64,000 bases of DNA from Hypericum androsaemum (Eukaryota; Streptophyta; Magnoliopsida; Malpighiales; Hypericaceae), in assembly GCA_963995505.1 (NCBI GenBank), contig OZ023181.1, positions 4,067,487-4,131,486 of the forward strand. Reading direction: 5' to 3'. Every line of letters starts with the position of its first letter. Positions within the stretch are counted from its first letter, which is position 1. Position numbers and translations under genes: made by a program. Below, in pieces: positions 10,476 through 22,612 of this stretch. Below the pieces are notes generated by a model that searched no databases, was not told where the DNA came from, and saw nothing but the letters and a program-made list of their open reading frames with translations.

Positions 10476-13400
10476 CTAACTAACGACCGGGCATCCCTCA
10501 ATATACACCCCTTGAGCTGTGGGGCAACTAGCCAACGAGCACCCATCAAGGTCATTCCCCCACCAATTAACACTAATATTCTCCAATCCCAAGCACAAAT
10601 ACAGAAGCACTCCCATGAAGGCGAGCCCCGCATCTAACGAGCCAGAGAGCACGTAATTGTACCGTCTCCAAAATTCTGGCTTGTACCTATACACTACAAA
10701 TCCTGAGAGGAACCCAACAATGACCCAAGTGGTGTAGTTCACTGCTGTGGCTGGTGGCATATCCCCAGTTGCGCCTATGAGGACCGGCATGTTGATCAGA
10801 CTAATCCATTCTCGGGTCGGATATGCCTTGGCAGCCAACCATACTAGTACTGGTGCAATGGCTCCTCCTAGGAAGAACCAGTTCACTGCACCGTATGTCC
10901 CGAGGTCTCCGAATATTCGTCGTGGTCCGATCAGGCCCCAGATGACCGATGCGTCGTAGAATACTGTGTCGGCCGGACATGTCCACACGCTGTCCGATGC
11001 CGTGGTGTCGCATATGTCTGGGATGGTCTCCATTAGCCACCATGCTGTTCCCAAGTAGGTGAAGCATGCTATGATTGTCCCTACTACCTGGTTCAGTAGA
11101 GACCAAGAAGGTGAAAACAGCTCGTAAGAGGTTGCGGCCGCAGCCTCGTTAAAACCGAAGCATAGTATAATTGAGAGGGGCTTACTTGAGCCATGAACAT
11201 TGCCCTGGGAGGCACTTTCATGTAGTGTCCAAGCTTGAAGTCTTGTAGGAAAGTTATTGCCTGGGTCATGCTTATGTAGCCGTACACCTTGAAGCACATG
11301 TTGGCTACTGGATAGCCAGGGTAAATGTACCCAATTATGTACTCTGTTATGATGTTCAAACCTGGTGTCTGCCATCAATTAATGAAAATACGCGTTAAAG
11401 AGTTCGTTGACTTTTGACCGAATCATGTATACCGCGTGTCCTATATTTTTGATGCAACAATGTACCTGATTGGTGATGGCAGTGATGATTCCAATAGGGA
11501 GAGTGAAGACAATAGCAACTGCGCAAGCCAAGAGAACCCCCCACCATGGCAGCTGAAGCTGATCAATGTAGTACTCGCAGGCGAAAGTCGTGAGGCCAAT
11601 GTTGCCCACGAGTATCAGCACGAACCACCACTCGGGAACCTGCTTGTACCGCCTCATTAGCCTCGTGTGTATGTCCATCTTCTTCTCTCCGAAGCTCGCC
11701 TTGCTCTGCTCCCATATCTCCTTCCCATGGAACAGAGCAACGTGCACAATTGTCGCGGTCAGAGCAGCGAAACCGACGCCATAGCTCATGGCGAAAAACG
11801 TGCTAAGATACAGGGGGCCTTCCCTCTCGTAGGCCTCGAGATCGAGGTGGAAATCAGAGTCAATGATGGAGGTGATGTTGTACTCCTGGCCTGTTGATGT
11901 GTAGAGCTCGTCCGAGAAAATCGCAAAGGTCTTGGCCTTGTAGACATTGAGCCAGTAACATATAGGGGTCAGTACGTACATTAGTAAGACAAAGCCTGCA
12001 GCCACATTGGCCGTTGCGAACCACGGGCTTGCGAGTGGGCTACCGAGGTAGGAAGAGATCGTGGACCAGTCGATCCCGAACGCCCCGATCCCTAGCCCGT
12101 AGAGGCCCGAACCGAGCTGTTGGGGGAGCACGGAATCGGGGAATATCCAACATATCCAGGAGAGGGAAGTGAGCATCTGAAAGAGGTAGCCTGGGAAGAC
12201 ATAGTAAGCAAAGCTGCAAGTTAAGGCGATCAGGAAGAATTGGATCCGGGTTACGCTGCCTTTCCTCCGTTCTTCCTTCTCGTGCAAAGCCCTGTTACAT
12301 TGTTTTTGGGTCGGATGAGAAGCCCATCTCAGAGTTATTTTGGTCGCACTTCTTTGGGCTTTTGAAATTGACCCAGACAAAATATTGGTATTTTACGTAA
12401 TTTTCTTCGAACAAAAGCCAAAGCAACGTTTTTTTCTTATATAGTTTATACCACTAGCATCAGAACACTACTATGTCGGTTAATCCATTTTTTAGCCCGA
12501 TAAAACTTCTAAAAGTCAATAAATATTATATACTGCTACATTTTCAATGACTCGAACTCAAAATCTCGCCAAAATCATGTATTATCATCAAAGTTTTAAG
12601 AAAAATTACAAAAAGAAAGACACATCTTCTCATCAAAATTAAAAAAAAAAATACAAAAGAAAGACGCATCAAGTGACGGAGTGATATACACATGGAGTAT
12701 CAATTTCATCACATCTTAACCTTCAAAAAAATATTCCATCACATTTTCCAAGGGGCTCCGATAGTTCACATTTAACTCAGAGGTGCATAGAATTCAAGTC
12801 ATTTATTCTTTCAAGGCTCCTTGAGTTAATGTGCTACTGAGATAATAAATGGCCATTCAAGCTATGTTTATTTTGTCGAAAATTTATTTTTGAATTCAAA
12901 TAAATATATGAAAAATAGTAAAATATTTTCTCAGATTAAAATATATTTTTTAATCATGGTAGAAAAAAACTATATGTAACAAGAGATGAAAAGTTATATC
13001 CTCAAAAACTAATTTTCAAAAAAAATATTTTCCGATGAAATAAACATAATTTTAGAGTGAACAGTAACGACCACCGTATCTCACTAAACTTCACTTGTCA
13101 ACAACCAGTCGAGACTACAAAAAAAAATCACCCGCACGCACTGTAAAATTAAGTATTTTTATAGGTAAAATTACATCGGTCAGAAATTCAACTTTTGATT
13201 CTCGTGTTGTTAGTCTAGAAGAACTTCGAAGGAAACTAAGTGGCAGCAAAAACACGTGTAATTGCCAAAATTTTTGAAGTACCTGAAGAGGGAGACTTGA
13301 ACAAGATTGGCTGGCCACCACATTGCCGCCGGTTCAACCAAGTACCTCCTGAATATTCCAGCCCATCCAAACCCCAGCACCTACCATTCAAAATCCACAA

Positions 13401-14265
13401 ACCAAACCCCTCAAGGCCAACCACCAACAACAAACAAATATTAAAAAAGTAACCAAACCAAGTATTTAGTTAGCAAACCCAACTCGAATTCAATACATAA
13501 TATTGTTTTACACGTTCCGATTACAAATTGAATATATTTTAGGAGAAATTGCAACTACCTCAAAAATAAAATAAAGTCGCACTCAATTTGCAGTTGAATG
13601 TATATATTCGAAACCCGAAAATATAACAGATAATAAAACCGATAACAATTTAGTACCTGAGTTGTAATGACAACAAGCAAGGAGACAAAGAAGGTAATGT
13701 GCTGCTTGTAGAAAACCTTAACCACGGTAACAACATGGATAGCGTAGACGCTGCCTGCCCCGGAGTTGGCGAATATGGTAATAAGCACGTGCTCCTTCAC
13801 GTTGAAGGGGCCCGGGTTTAGCGTGAACTCCCACCGGCTCCCCTTGAAGAAGACCCGGTCGGTTATCCGGGCGGCCATGAGCTGGCCGAGCGGCACCACC
13901 GCGATCTGCGCCGAGATCGCGGTGATGGTCAGCGGCTCGGTCCGGTACCAGAAGAACTGGTTGAGGAAGGAGAGGAGGATGCACGACAGGCTCCCGAGTA
14001 CCCACATTCGGAACGTCAGGACCGGGAGGGACGTGTCGTCGGTCGTCGGGACGGTCAGGGCCACTTGCCTGACTGGCGAGTTCTCAGGTTCCGGCTCCTC
14101 GTTGATGATCTCCTGGTCGTCGTGGGGTACTTTCGACAACGAGGAAGGGTAGTTGTTGTAATTAGGAAAATATAAAAAAATGATGGAAATTGTTGGTGGG
14201 TATTGAGGATGCTTACTTAATGGAGTTCTGATCTCTTGAGCCGACGACGATGATGATTCTTCCAT
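10476..14265 (-). CDS. Oligopeptide transporter, OPT family (PT clade)
   Basis: Proton-coupled plasma-membrane transporter of small peptides or metal chelates. Six exons: 14265-14217, 14129-13657, 13380-13283, 12291-11466, 11368-11186, 11087-10476, GT-AG throughout, total 2241 nt (746 codons plus stop), the usual OPT length. Signatures: acidic N-terminus, then [32 protein letters not shown], the NPG motif ([11 protein letters not shown]), [14 protein letters not shown], the second OPT motif KVPPRAMF, and [15 protein letters not shown] near the end. About 14-16 hydrophobic segments are visible. The exon 1 / exon 2 junction (phase 1, acceptor TCGAAAG) is the least certain; an unspliced reading would also stay open through that 87-base gap. 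The ~990-bp third intron is the longest. Paralogue number cannot be assigned safely; it resembles the OPT1-5 group. Confidence 0.93.
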
Positions 14266-15152
14266 TGTTGCAATAGTCGTGGTCCGTCCTATACGGAACT
14301 AATCCTTCTCTTGGGTGTAATTCTCTTGCCTGGTGTGTGGGATAAGAGAGTGGGGAGAGAGTTGGATTTTGACGAGTTTTGAGTTGTTGCGACTTTTTGT
14401 CTGGTAATAACAGTTGGGCTACAAAACAAACAACAAGAAGAGAAAAAGTTTCTTACAAAGAGGGTATGAGATATGGTTTCCATGTATATAAACTTTATGG
14501 TGGGCAATATACAAATATGCTTAATTTTGGATTAGTTTGTTATCCATGAATATAGCATATTGGACACGACTTTGTAGTAGTTAAATTATTCCAATAAATA
14601 TTTAACACTGTTAAGTTTTTAAGGTTTTAATTCGAGAATTTTTAATTAAGTTTGAACAATTTCATAATCAATTGATCTAAATATTGTTACTAGGATTGTT
14701 AACTATGATTAACAGTTTATTACCTCCAATTATAGAAATTCGGTAAGAGTATTTTATCCTAGTTATACAAGTGTATATGTAAATGGTAGATGCCGAGATA
14801 TATTAGGTGAGCTGTTTTAGTAGCTGTTGCACGTGGGTAATTTTTCTTTTTAAGGAAACACGTGGGTAAATGGGGGCAGCCGTTTGATATTTATTGCTTT
14901 TCAACAATTTGTAAAATGGGACTCAACTTTTGCTTAAAATCTGAAATAATATGTGTGATGAGGCAGTTTTTTTCTTGCGAGATAGCTTTTTATTAGTAAA
15001 ATTTTATATCAATAATTATATATTGTCATAATTTTTTTGGTAAATATATATCTTGTCATGATTTGAACTATGTATATGTGTCAAATCTTTCTATATCTTA
15101 TGTCATTTTCATTGTGACAAAAGTCTTTACAAAAAAATACATATAGTGGCTG

Positions 15153-15186
<34 letters not shown>

Positions 15187-16890
15187 CCCAACATAAATAA
15201 TTAAGTCACATGATAGTAGGTGCAAATCAATCAAACTAGTAAGAAAACTGATTTTTACCAAATAAGTATATTGTTCTGAATGTGGACTCAAGCACACACA
15301 GACGTTAGATTCTTTTCCAAACGACAATTTTTCTTCTTCTTTTTAATTTAGAATAAGGGCACTGTTAACTTTTTTCTTTGGGATCTTTCTTTTTTGAAAA
15401 AAAAGGTGGGTTAACTTAAACTTCGGATTTTAGTGGACATTGAACTTTCTTCTTTTTTTTAACAAAATTTTTTTATTTCTGCAAGTGAAAAGAATCAACT
15501 AACTAACTCCTAAAAATAAGGTATGATCTGATGTCATCCTACCTAATAAACCAAATGTTGATGGTATTATCTTTCCCTTACCTGCAAGTCCAAACGAGTA
15601 TCCAGGAACTCAGGTTCCCCCGACGGAAATCAAGTCCGGAAAATGCAGATTCTGGAATTTGGATTACCGGGTACGGCGGGAAGCCACGTTGCGAGTCTTT
15701 CTACCGACAGTACCATTTTGGATCTGGTAGCCTATGTTTTTGGTCTGTACCAGGTAGCATATGTGATTTATTTCTCCAAAAAAGGTAGCATATGTCATTT
15801 TATATTGTAGAATTAATTGAAAATCAAATATAAGTTTCTTTATAGAATTTTTCAACTCGAATCCCTATTTAGAAATTTAAATTTTGCAGCTACTAAAAAA
15901 TATTATATATTTTCTTTTACTAGATTTTTTATTTTTAAAATTATCAAGATTTGGCTTTGGGTTTTTTATTATTTATTTTTATTTTGAATATTTTTATCTT
16001 GTTTTTTTAATATTTTAATATAAGAACGAAACTGTTGATTTGTTGAAAACTTACAAACTAAATTGCATTTTTTCGTTCCAAAACCTATTAACAAACATTT
16101 TTTTACAATCAACAACAGAATTGATCCTCGTTACCGGATTTTCCCATGCCTCGCTCATCCCTTGATAACGAACATAGCATTCCCGAGTGACTCATTTGCA
16201 AAACTTTTTTTTCTTAGGTATAAGTATTTTTGACCGCCAAAATGTCATAATACACGAGAAATTATAGTAGAATTTTTCGAGAACGAAGTTGGAGTCGTTT
16301 GTAATTTTACCATGATAAATTTTAGTATAAACAAATCATGATAGAGAAAAATTACCTAATTTATTTGAAAGATGTTGATTACGCTAAAATTTGGAAAAAA
16401 AACCCTAATTTCTTTGAAAGAAATACTCTCTTTCAACATCTTTTGTGTTATCATGCATATGTCAAACCTTGCAATTATTAAAAAATTTTAGATCGTAGCT
16501 TCGTTATCACCACTAGCAACTCGATCTAGATTTTTCAGTCAATAGAAACGTGGCTTATCTGCGACCGCACTAAGACCCAAAGACATGAATTTTTTTTTTT
16601 GATGAAACAAAGACATGAATAATTTGAGAGTACTATGTTCAATTTCTTATACTCAAATCACACTACCTTCCATTACATTGATTTGATCTCCTAGATGGAC
16701 CACTACCCCATCATATGTATATGCCAGAGAATATTGAATTAGTGTAACGTGGATGCCGACAATTTTGTTAAAGATGAGAGTAAAAATACTTGATATTTTA
16801 TTTCATTCTGGCCTTTAAATAGCCTTAAAATGGAAATAGATTTTTTAACAGAAAGCACAAGTTTAGCACATCTAGTAGAGACTAAAACTT
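14266..16890. other. Long gene-free region upstream of OPT, with TA microsatellite
   Basis: The first few hundred bases are the OPT promoter and leader. The rest is strongly AT-rich. A (TA)n microsatellite lies at about 15155-15184. No ORF resembles a protein family, and no terminal repeats with target duplications were found before the hAT element at 16899. Confidence 0.5.
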
Positions 16891-17244
16891 GTTCAAACCA
16901 GGGGCAGAGGAAGGTGGGACGTTGTGGGGGCAATTTTTTTCTTGATAATTAGGTATATTTTTTAATGTATGTCTCCACAAAAATTAGAAATTGACCCCAC
17001 TAAAAAATTAATCAACCTAAAAATTGAAATCAAAATGGCCCATTACCGATTTATCATATGTTAGTCGGGCCCAAGAAATTGTGTATTCTAAATGTCAAAC
17101 AAGTTATCGAGTTTGAATAGAATTTGACCATATGCAAAAGAGTTCTATTCCATTTTTGAATAGAATCACCGGTGTTATATTTTGAATTACAGTTCTTCAT
17201 CATATAAGGAACCAACCCTAGAGCTCCCTCCGAAAAATAAGGGA

Positions 17245-17660
17245 AAAGTACACTTTACCTACCTGTGGTTTGCCCGATTTTGCATTCAGGCTGTGTGGTT
17301 TCAATTTGGTAAATCAGTCCCTGTGCTTTAAAATCTTTTGCAGCATACGGTCCACTCCAGATGACTGGACTAAAAGTGCCACGTGGCATGGAAAAATTAC
17401 AAAATAGTCCCTATTATTATTTATATTATTTCAAAAAATCCCACCTTCGACAACAACCATCCACCTTCCGCTCCTCCACCAGGAAGCGCCCTTCCCAGCC
17501 CCTCTCCTCCTCCTCGACATCGGGATAGTGAGGAGGGAGGTCCTCGACGCGTGCCTTAGGGTTGCATAGTCATAATTATCGGCGTTGATGGACTTGGCAA
17601 TCCTAGAATTAGCCCCTATAATCATCGGCGTCGATGGACTTGGCACCAATGAATTATCAC
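17245..17660. other. Non-transposase insert inside the hAT element
   Basis: This internal part begins with a string like those that start plant MITEs (AAAAGTACACTTTACCTACC, then GTGGTTTGCCCG). It continues into a GC-rich segment at 17450-17560 unlike its AT-rich neighbours. A short direct repeat (GATGGACTTGGCA near 17586 and 17633) follows. It may be a nested element or captured sequence; source not recognised. Confidence 0.35.
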
Positions 17661-17975
17661 CGATTTTACAACTAAATGATCAAAACATTGCTGGAGCTAT
17701 GACACTAGTAAAAGTGTTAAAACAAAAGTTGCAAGATTTAAGATACATGGTGGACTTCTTTGCTATTAGAAGCTTCAGCATTTTGCACAGAACGTGAGAT
17801 TATCGTTCCACATATGGAGCATATGTTTCAGCCAAGTGGAACATCTAGGCGCAAAAATTTCTAGGTTACTAATCTGTACCATTATCAAATTGATATTTTC
17901 TATGTAATTATAGATACGTAGCTTCAAGAATTAAATAGTCGATTTATTGAGATCAACACTGAATTACTTCTTGGT

Positions 17976-18413
17976 GTGGCATGTTTGAGTTCGGATGAAT
18001 CATTTGTTGCTTTTGATAAGAAAAAATTGCTTGGTCTCACTAAGTTTTATCCACGTGACTTTTCGTCATTGGATAATTATATTACTGACATGAGATCTAA
18101 TGATGAATTTTATGATATAAAGAGGTTCGATATTTTGGCTCAGAAGTTGGTACAAACATTGAGAGATCTCATTTATCCTACGGTATTTCAGCTCCTGAAA
18201 TTAGCTTTGATATTGCCGGTTGCGACTGCAAGTATTGAGAAAACCTTTTCTGCCATTAATATTTTGAAGAATCGTCTTCGCAATAAGATGGGAGATCAAT
18301 TGCTAGTTGATTGTTTAATTACATATATCGAGAAAGGCGTATTTGATTGTAATGACAATGTAGCTATTATGGAGCGATTTCAACGCATGAGTAATAGCAG
18401 AGAACAAATATAA
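17976..18413 (+). pseudogene. hAT transposase C-terminal (dimerisation) fragment, ZMYM1-like
   Basis: About 145 codons remain. The segment LILPVATASIEKTFSAINILKNRLRNKM is the conserved hAT family C-terminal dimerisation core (A-[ST]-x-E-[RK]-xFS). The preceding stretch (KKLLGLTKFYPRDFSSLD) matches the linker found in plant transposases annotated as zinc finger MYM-type protein 1-like. The stop at 18411-18413 is about 80 bp inside the right terminal repeat, as in full-length members. Without the 5' two thirds it cannot encode a working transposase. The first listed codon is not a proven start. Confidence 0.85.
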
Positions 18414-18500
18414 ATGTTGTAATTACATACGTTGAACTTTTTGAAAAAATATATATTGCCCCCACTCCTCAAATTTTCTGACTCCGCCCCTAGTTCAAAC

Positions 18501-19145
18501 ATAACCAACTATTCTTGAAACTAGGAATTTCTTGTTAACAAAAGTAAAGAAAAAGTAAACTATGGCAAACAAGGAAACATTTTCTAACAAATCCTCCCCT
18601 AAACTAATGTGTCTCATAATTAGTTTAGCTCTTGTGCCTTGCAAATACTCAATCGATCTGAGTTTCAGGAAAACATCCAGTTGTAATTGTTTTGTCATTA
18701 AATTAGCAACCTGCTCTTTAGTCCTACAATGAACCAAATCGATGAGTCCATTTTGAACAAGCTCTCTCAAGAAGTGGAAGCGCACATCAATGTGCCTACT
18801 TCGTCCATCCATAACATGATTCTTAGATAGTTTGATAGTTGAGTTGTTGTCACAATAAACAATAGAACCTTTATCACAAACACAATCAAGCTTTGCATGG
18901 ACTCTTCTCAACCAAACAAACAGCTTGACTTGCACATCCTGTTGCAGCCACGAACTCAGCTTCTGTGGTTGACAATGTGACAATAGGCTGCTTCTTTGAA
19001 AGCCATGATACAACTCCTAGGCTAGGCTACTAGATCTGAGTCCTCCCTCTTGTACATAATTCCAAAGGTTCCTTTCAAGTACCTTAGTATCCTTTTGGTT
19101 GCTTGTAAGTGGAGTTCAGTGGGCCTTAACATGAATCTGCTAACT
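18501..19145 (-). pseudogene. Ty1-copia remnant: RNase H end, PPT and start of 3' LTR
   Basis: On the reverse strand, RFMLRPTELHLQATKRILRYLKG, then (after a deletion) the RNase H core with TTEAEFVAA and a frameshift caused by a repeated TGTT, then YCDNNSTIKLSKN and RHIDVRFHFLRE. The reading ends at a polypurine tract (AGGGGAGGA, forward 18591-18599) followed by an LTR start TGTTAGAAAA. The hAT element at 16899-18492 sits inside this LTR, whose continuation is probably 16740-16890. 5' part of the element is absent. Confidence 0.85.
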
Positions 19146-19330
19146 AAACTCATCCTTATTCGGACGAATTATGTATGTCGCTACAATTGACCTCATTGAT
19201 ATTATTAATGAAATTGAATTTTACCCCTCAAAAAATTCGAAGCGAAAATATTTGATTGGTAATTGACAAAATTTGGACAAAAAAGTTCATCTATAGCTAA
19301 ATAACTTTCCCGACAGACAGGCTCGTATAA

Positions 19331-20009
19331 GACCATCAGCATCCGCAACCTGCCCCAACCTAGGTCACGGAATAAACAATTAATTTCTCTCTCATCCACA
19401 TCAGCACAACCCAATTATCTCTTATTCTACTCCCATTCACAACCTGCCCCGACTTAGGTCACATGATAAATAATTAATTTCTCTCTCATCCAAATTTTAT
19501 CTAAATTGAAAATTTTCATATAAATTATAACTTATTTGTACGAATAATATCCGAAAATTTTCATATAAATTATAACTTATTTGTACGAATAATATCCAAA
19601 AAAATATAAATTATAATCCAATTATTACTTAATGAAAATTTTCATATAAATTATAATTATTTTTTATCACAGATAATTCTAAATTATTTTAACCACACAA
19701 ATTATATCCAAAAAATCTATTTGTACGAATAATATTGTGTCAAGTGTAACTAAGTAGATAGTTTTATGAAACAAAAAAATTACACGTGGCCCTCAATTTT
19801 TTTAACCACATAAATAATATCTAAAAAATTTATTTATACGAATAATATTGTATCAAGTATAATTAACTAGATAAAAAAGTATTTAAAAAAAACAAGAAGG
19901 GCGAGGGCGAGGGTTTGGGGGGCGAGTTTTTCTTTTTATCTTTTTTTTTTAATTTTTTTTGCCACATGGCAAGGTCAAGGGCAAGAAAAAGGCATGAATG
20001 TGGATGGTC
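19331..20009. mobile_element. Tourist-like (PIF/Harbinger) MITE, 679 bp
   Basis: Terminal inverted repeats GACCATCAGCATCCGC / GACCATCCACATTCATG, flanked by TAA on both sides (19328-19330, 20010-20012), the 3-bp duplication of PIF/Harbinger elements. Inside are direct repeats of ACGAATAATATCC plus ATTTTCATATAAATTATAA (19500-19620) and an inverted relationship to the copy at about 36230-36397. Non-coding. Confidence 0.8.
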
Positions 20010-20012
20010 TAA

Positions 20013-20794
20013 GATGGGCCTAGTCCATGTCCGATGCTTGTAATCTAATAGTTGCAGCGTTGGTTCTTCTTGCAACTAATTAACTAAGACCCATATTGTT
20101 GTTATTAAAAAATTACAATTTTCAGAAATTATAACTGTTTAAATTTGATTTAGTCACAATTATTGCCTTAAATACGATGGATAGACACAAACAGAGCGCA
20201 TACAAGAAAGCAAGAAAGGGGCTTGGAGAGGGAGGAGGAGTGAAGCAAAGAACGTAACTTTGTCATCTTCGTTGAATTAGGCAGAAACCAACCGAAACCC
20301 CGACACGACACCGTCTTATTCCCACGACCGACACGGTCTCTCTCTATCTCTGCTAGGTTTGTCGTCCACCCGAAACTCGCTTTCTTTGACCACAAAACCC
20401 AGTTGAATTATACTGGAAAAGATTTGATCTTTATTCATCTGGAAGAATTATAAGATGACCCATTTAACGATTCTGCAATTCCTTGGGTTTTACTTGGTTT
20501 CTTGTAGCTGATCGCGACCATTCTTTAACTGGGTCCTCTTGAAGCCGTAGTGTCGAGCTCCCTTTCAGCTGATACGAGCTTCTCCTGAGAATTGAGGATT
20601 CGATCATTGTGAAGGTTGTTGGGGTTCCTTTAAGTAAGCTGTTTTTTTTCCCTTGGATTTAGTGCTTTGTTTGTTTGGTGGATGGTTTTGTGAGGAAAGA
20701 TTGAATTTTTATTATGTGTTTGAACCGAGGAGAATGGATTTTGATTGGGGCTTCTTGTGTGTCTGGTAGGTAGTGAAGAGTACAACGGTACTTA
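20013..20794 (+). promoter_or_regulatory. Promoter and 5' UTR (with intron) of the yippee-like gene
   Basis: No coding sequence. A likely 5' UTR intron runs from GTAAGC at 20634 to an acceptor TGGTAG at 20769, after which the leader leads directly to the ATG at 20795. Transcription start not determinable. Confidence 0.5.
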
Positions 20795-21427
20795 ATGGCG
20801 GATGTGGTTGGGCCGAGATTGTACAGCTGCTGTAATTGCAGGAACCATGTTGCCCTTCACGACGATGTCATTTCGAAAGCATTTCAGGTGAATTACTCGG
20901 TGTTGTTTCTGTTCTTGTTTCCCTCTCACCCCCGTTGGATTTTGAGGGATGCTGTTGTCGGATTTTCTACGAGAGCAGTATCAGGTTATGCTTCGGCGAT
21001 TGGGAGGTTGAGTTTCACCAAGATCCCGTTATATCTTGGTTAGGCGTAGGAGATTTGTTGGGGTTGTTAGATACCCTTTTGGTTTTGGATTTACTAGATT
21101 TTATTTTCTTGAGGTGCATTGCCAAGGTTCTTCTTGCATTGCTGTGGAATAGAATCTTTTGATGATCGAATGATAATATCGTGTATGTTGTGATGTTAGG
21201 GAAGACACGGTCGGGCCTTTCTTTTCTCCCATGCAATGAACATTGTTGTGGGGCCGAAGGAGGACAGGCAGCTCTTGACAGGACTTCACACGGTTGCTGA
21301 TGTTTCTTGCTGTGATTGCCGCGAGGTACTGGGCTGGAAGTATGAACGAGCGTATGAGGTGACTCAAAAGTACAAGGAAGGGAAATACATACTTGAGAAG
21401 TCTAAAATAGTTAGGGAAAACTGGTAG
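20795..21427 (+). CDS. Yippee-like zinc-binding protein (YPEL)
   Basis: Small conserved eukaryotic protein with a single Yippee/Mis18-type zinc fold. Two exons, 20795-20887 and 21200-21427, join in phase 0 to give 106 codons, about the family length. The two zinc knuckles are visible: [15 protein letters not shown] near residue 10 and [15 protein letters not shown] near residue 67. In between are [22 protein letters not shown] and a TGLHTVADV strand, highly conserved in plant yippee proteins. The protein ends KSKIVRENW. Convergent with RPL18a downstream. Function in plants is largely undefined; family assignment is firm. Confidence 0.95.
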
Positions 21428-22612
21428 CAGTTGATAACATCTGCTCTTCGACGCACATCTGCCCTTCCTATTCATCATCTCCAGGAAATTTTGCAGGTGG
21501 AAATATTTGCTCATTTTCCCTCTTATGTAGATTGTTGTGTTCTTTTGTGAATGTCGTACGTGAAGAAGTTGATGTTGTTTATAAATTGTGAATAATCATC
21601 TCTTTGTCTTGTTCAGTGTGTCCTGAATCAATGAACCTGAAGCTTCTGGCTCATATGTGGATTTAGAACATTGTTCTTGAAATTCTGATATGGTGTCCTC
21701 TTAATGATCCCCCAAGTCGAGTTGGGATCTATACACCGTATACATATTACATCACTGTGCTACCATTTCTATGCTGTCTATTGAGCGGTTCTTTTACTGG
21801 TGATAACACATCTGGGGTATGTCGAGCATTAGCTATTCAGCCGGTTGGCTTCGATGGACATCTTTACGAGACATCTCGTGGTCCCTTCGTCTTTTGTTCT
21901 TGCAATTCTCTTCCCATGCGGATCAATGCTTTGCCCCGCCATTAATCGTGCCATTAATCACACATTCTCGAGTTAATCGTTACACATTGGTAGGGTAAGT
22001 TCATGGTAGCAGTCTCCTGTCAAGGTGATGCTGCAAACTTCATAAAGTTGCAGATTAAACAAAGCAGCTTATAGAAGTTAATGTAGAATCAGCTTTTTGC
22101 ATATAAATATTGAAATACAGGCTTTCCAAGATTGACAACTTCCTTTCTCTTAGCTGCAATTGCTGAATTTGGATGAACAACTTATAATTGATGAATTTGG
22201 ACAAGCTTTTGCCCCAACTAAAATACACTATATATACATCCAATGTGGCACAGATTGGCCAAACCCATGTCAGAAATAGAATTCACCAACCAATTTGATC
22301 TGTAAATGAAACTTGGCCGTTACAAGAAAATAACACAAATAACCTCGCATTGAATGGCAGTGATGAGAGATTATAATCCATTAAGGTATTAAAGAGTTAA
22401 CCATCCAGGAAAAAAGGGATTAAAGAGTTGACCATCCAGGAAAAAAGGGATTAAAGAGTAACATGGGGACTGAAATATTGAATCTGGTGCTACCTCCATG
22501 AAGTTACCTCCGGTAAACAAAAAGCCAGAATTTGGTCTACAAAGACAAGATTTAGAATCCAAAACAACACCAGTTCTAATTGTGTAACTCAATTTCACTC
22601 AGTCAGGCAACC
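21428..22612. other. 3' UTRs of YPEL and RPL18a and spacer; 31-bp tandem repeat
   Basis: The first few hundred bases are probably YPEL 3' UTR (a GT-AG intron may lie there). A 31-bp tandem repeat (22388-22418, 22419-22449; one mismatch) lies in or just beyond the RPL18a 3' UTR. No further coding sequence recognised. Confidence 0.5.

Larger units (their letters stand above)
16899..18492 (+). mobile_element. Internally deleted hAT transposon with 8-bp TSD
   Basis: Left end CAGGGGCAGAG; right end, inverted, TAGGGGCGGAG. Both flanks carry the exact 8-bp duplication GTTCAAAC (16891-16898 and 18493-18500). Sub-terminal bases are also complementary (GTTGTGGGGGCAAT and ATTGCCCCCACTCC). The body keeps only the 3' part of a transposase gene (17976-18413); the N-terminal zinc finger and most of the catalytic region are missing. 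It inserted into the end of a reverse-strand copia remnant that continues on the right. Confidence 0.92.

Noticed and set aside
15154..15184. TA run as a TATA box or origin
   Set aside because: Simple (TA)n microsatellite; no adjacent gene start.
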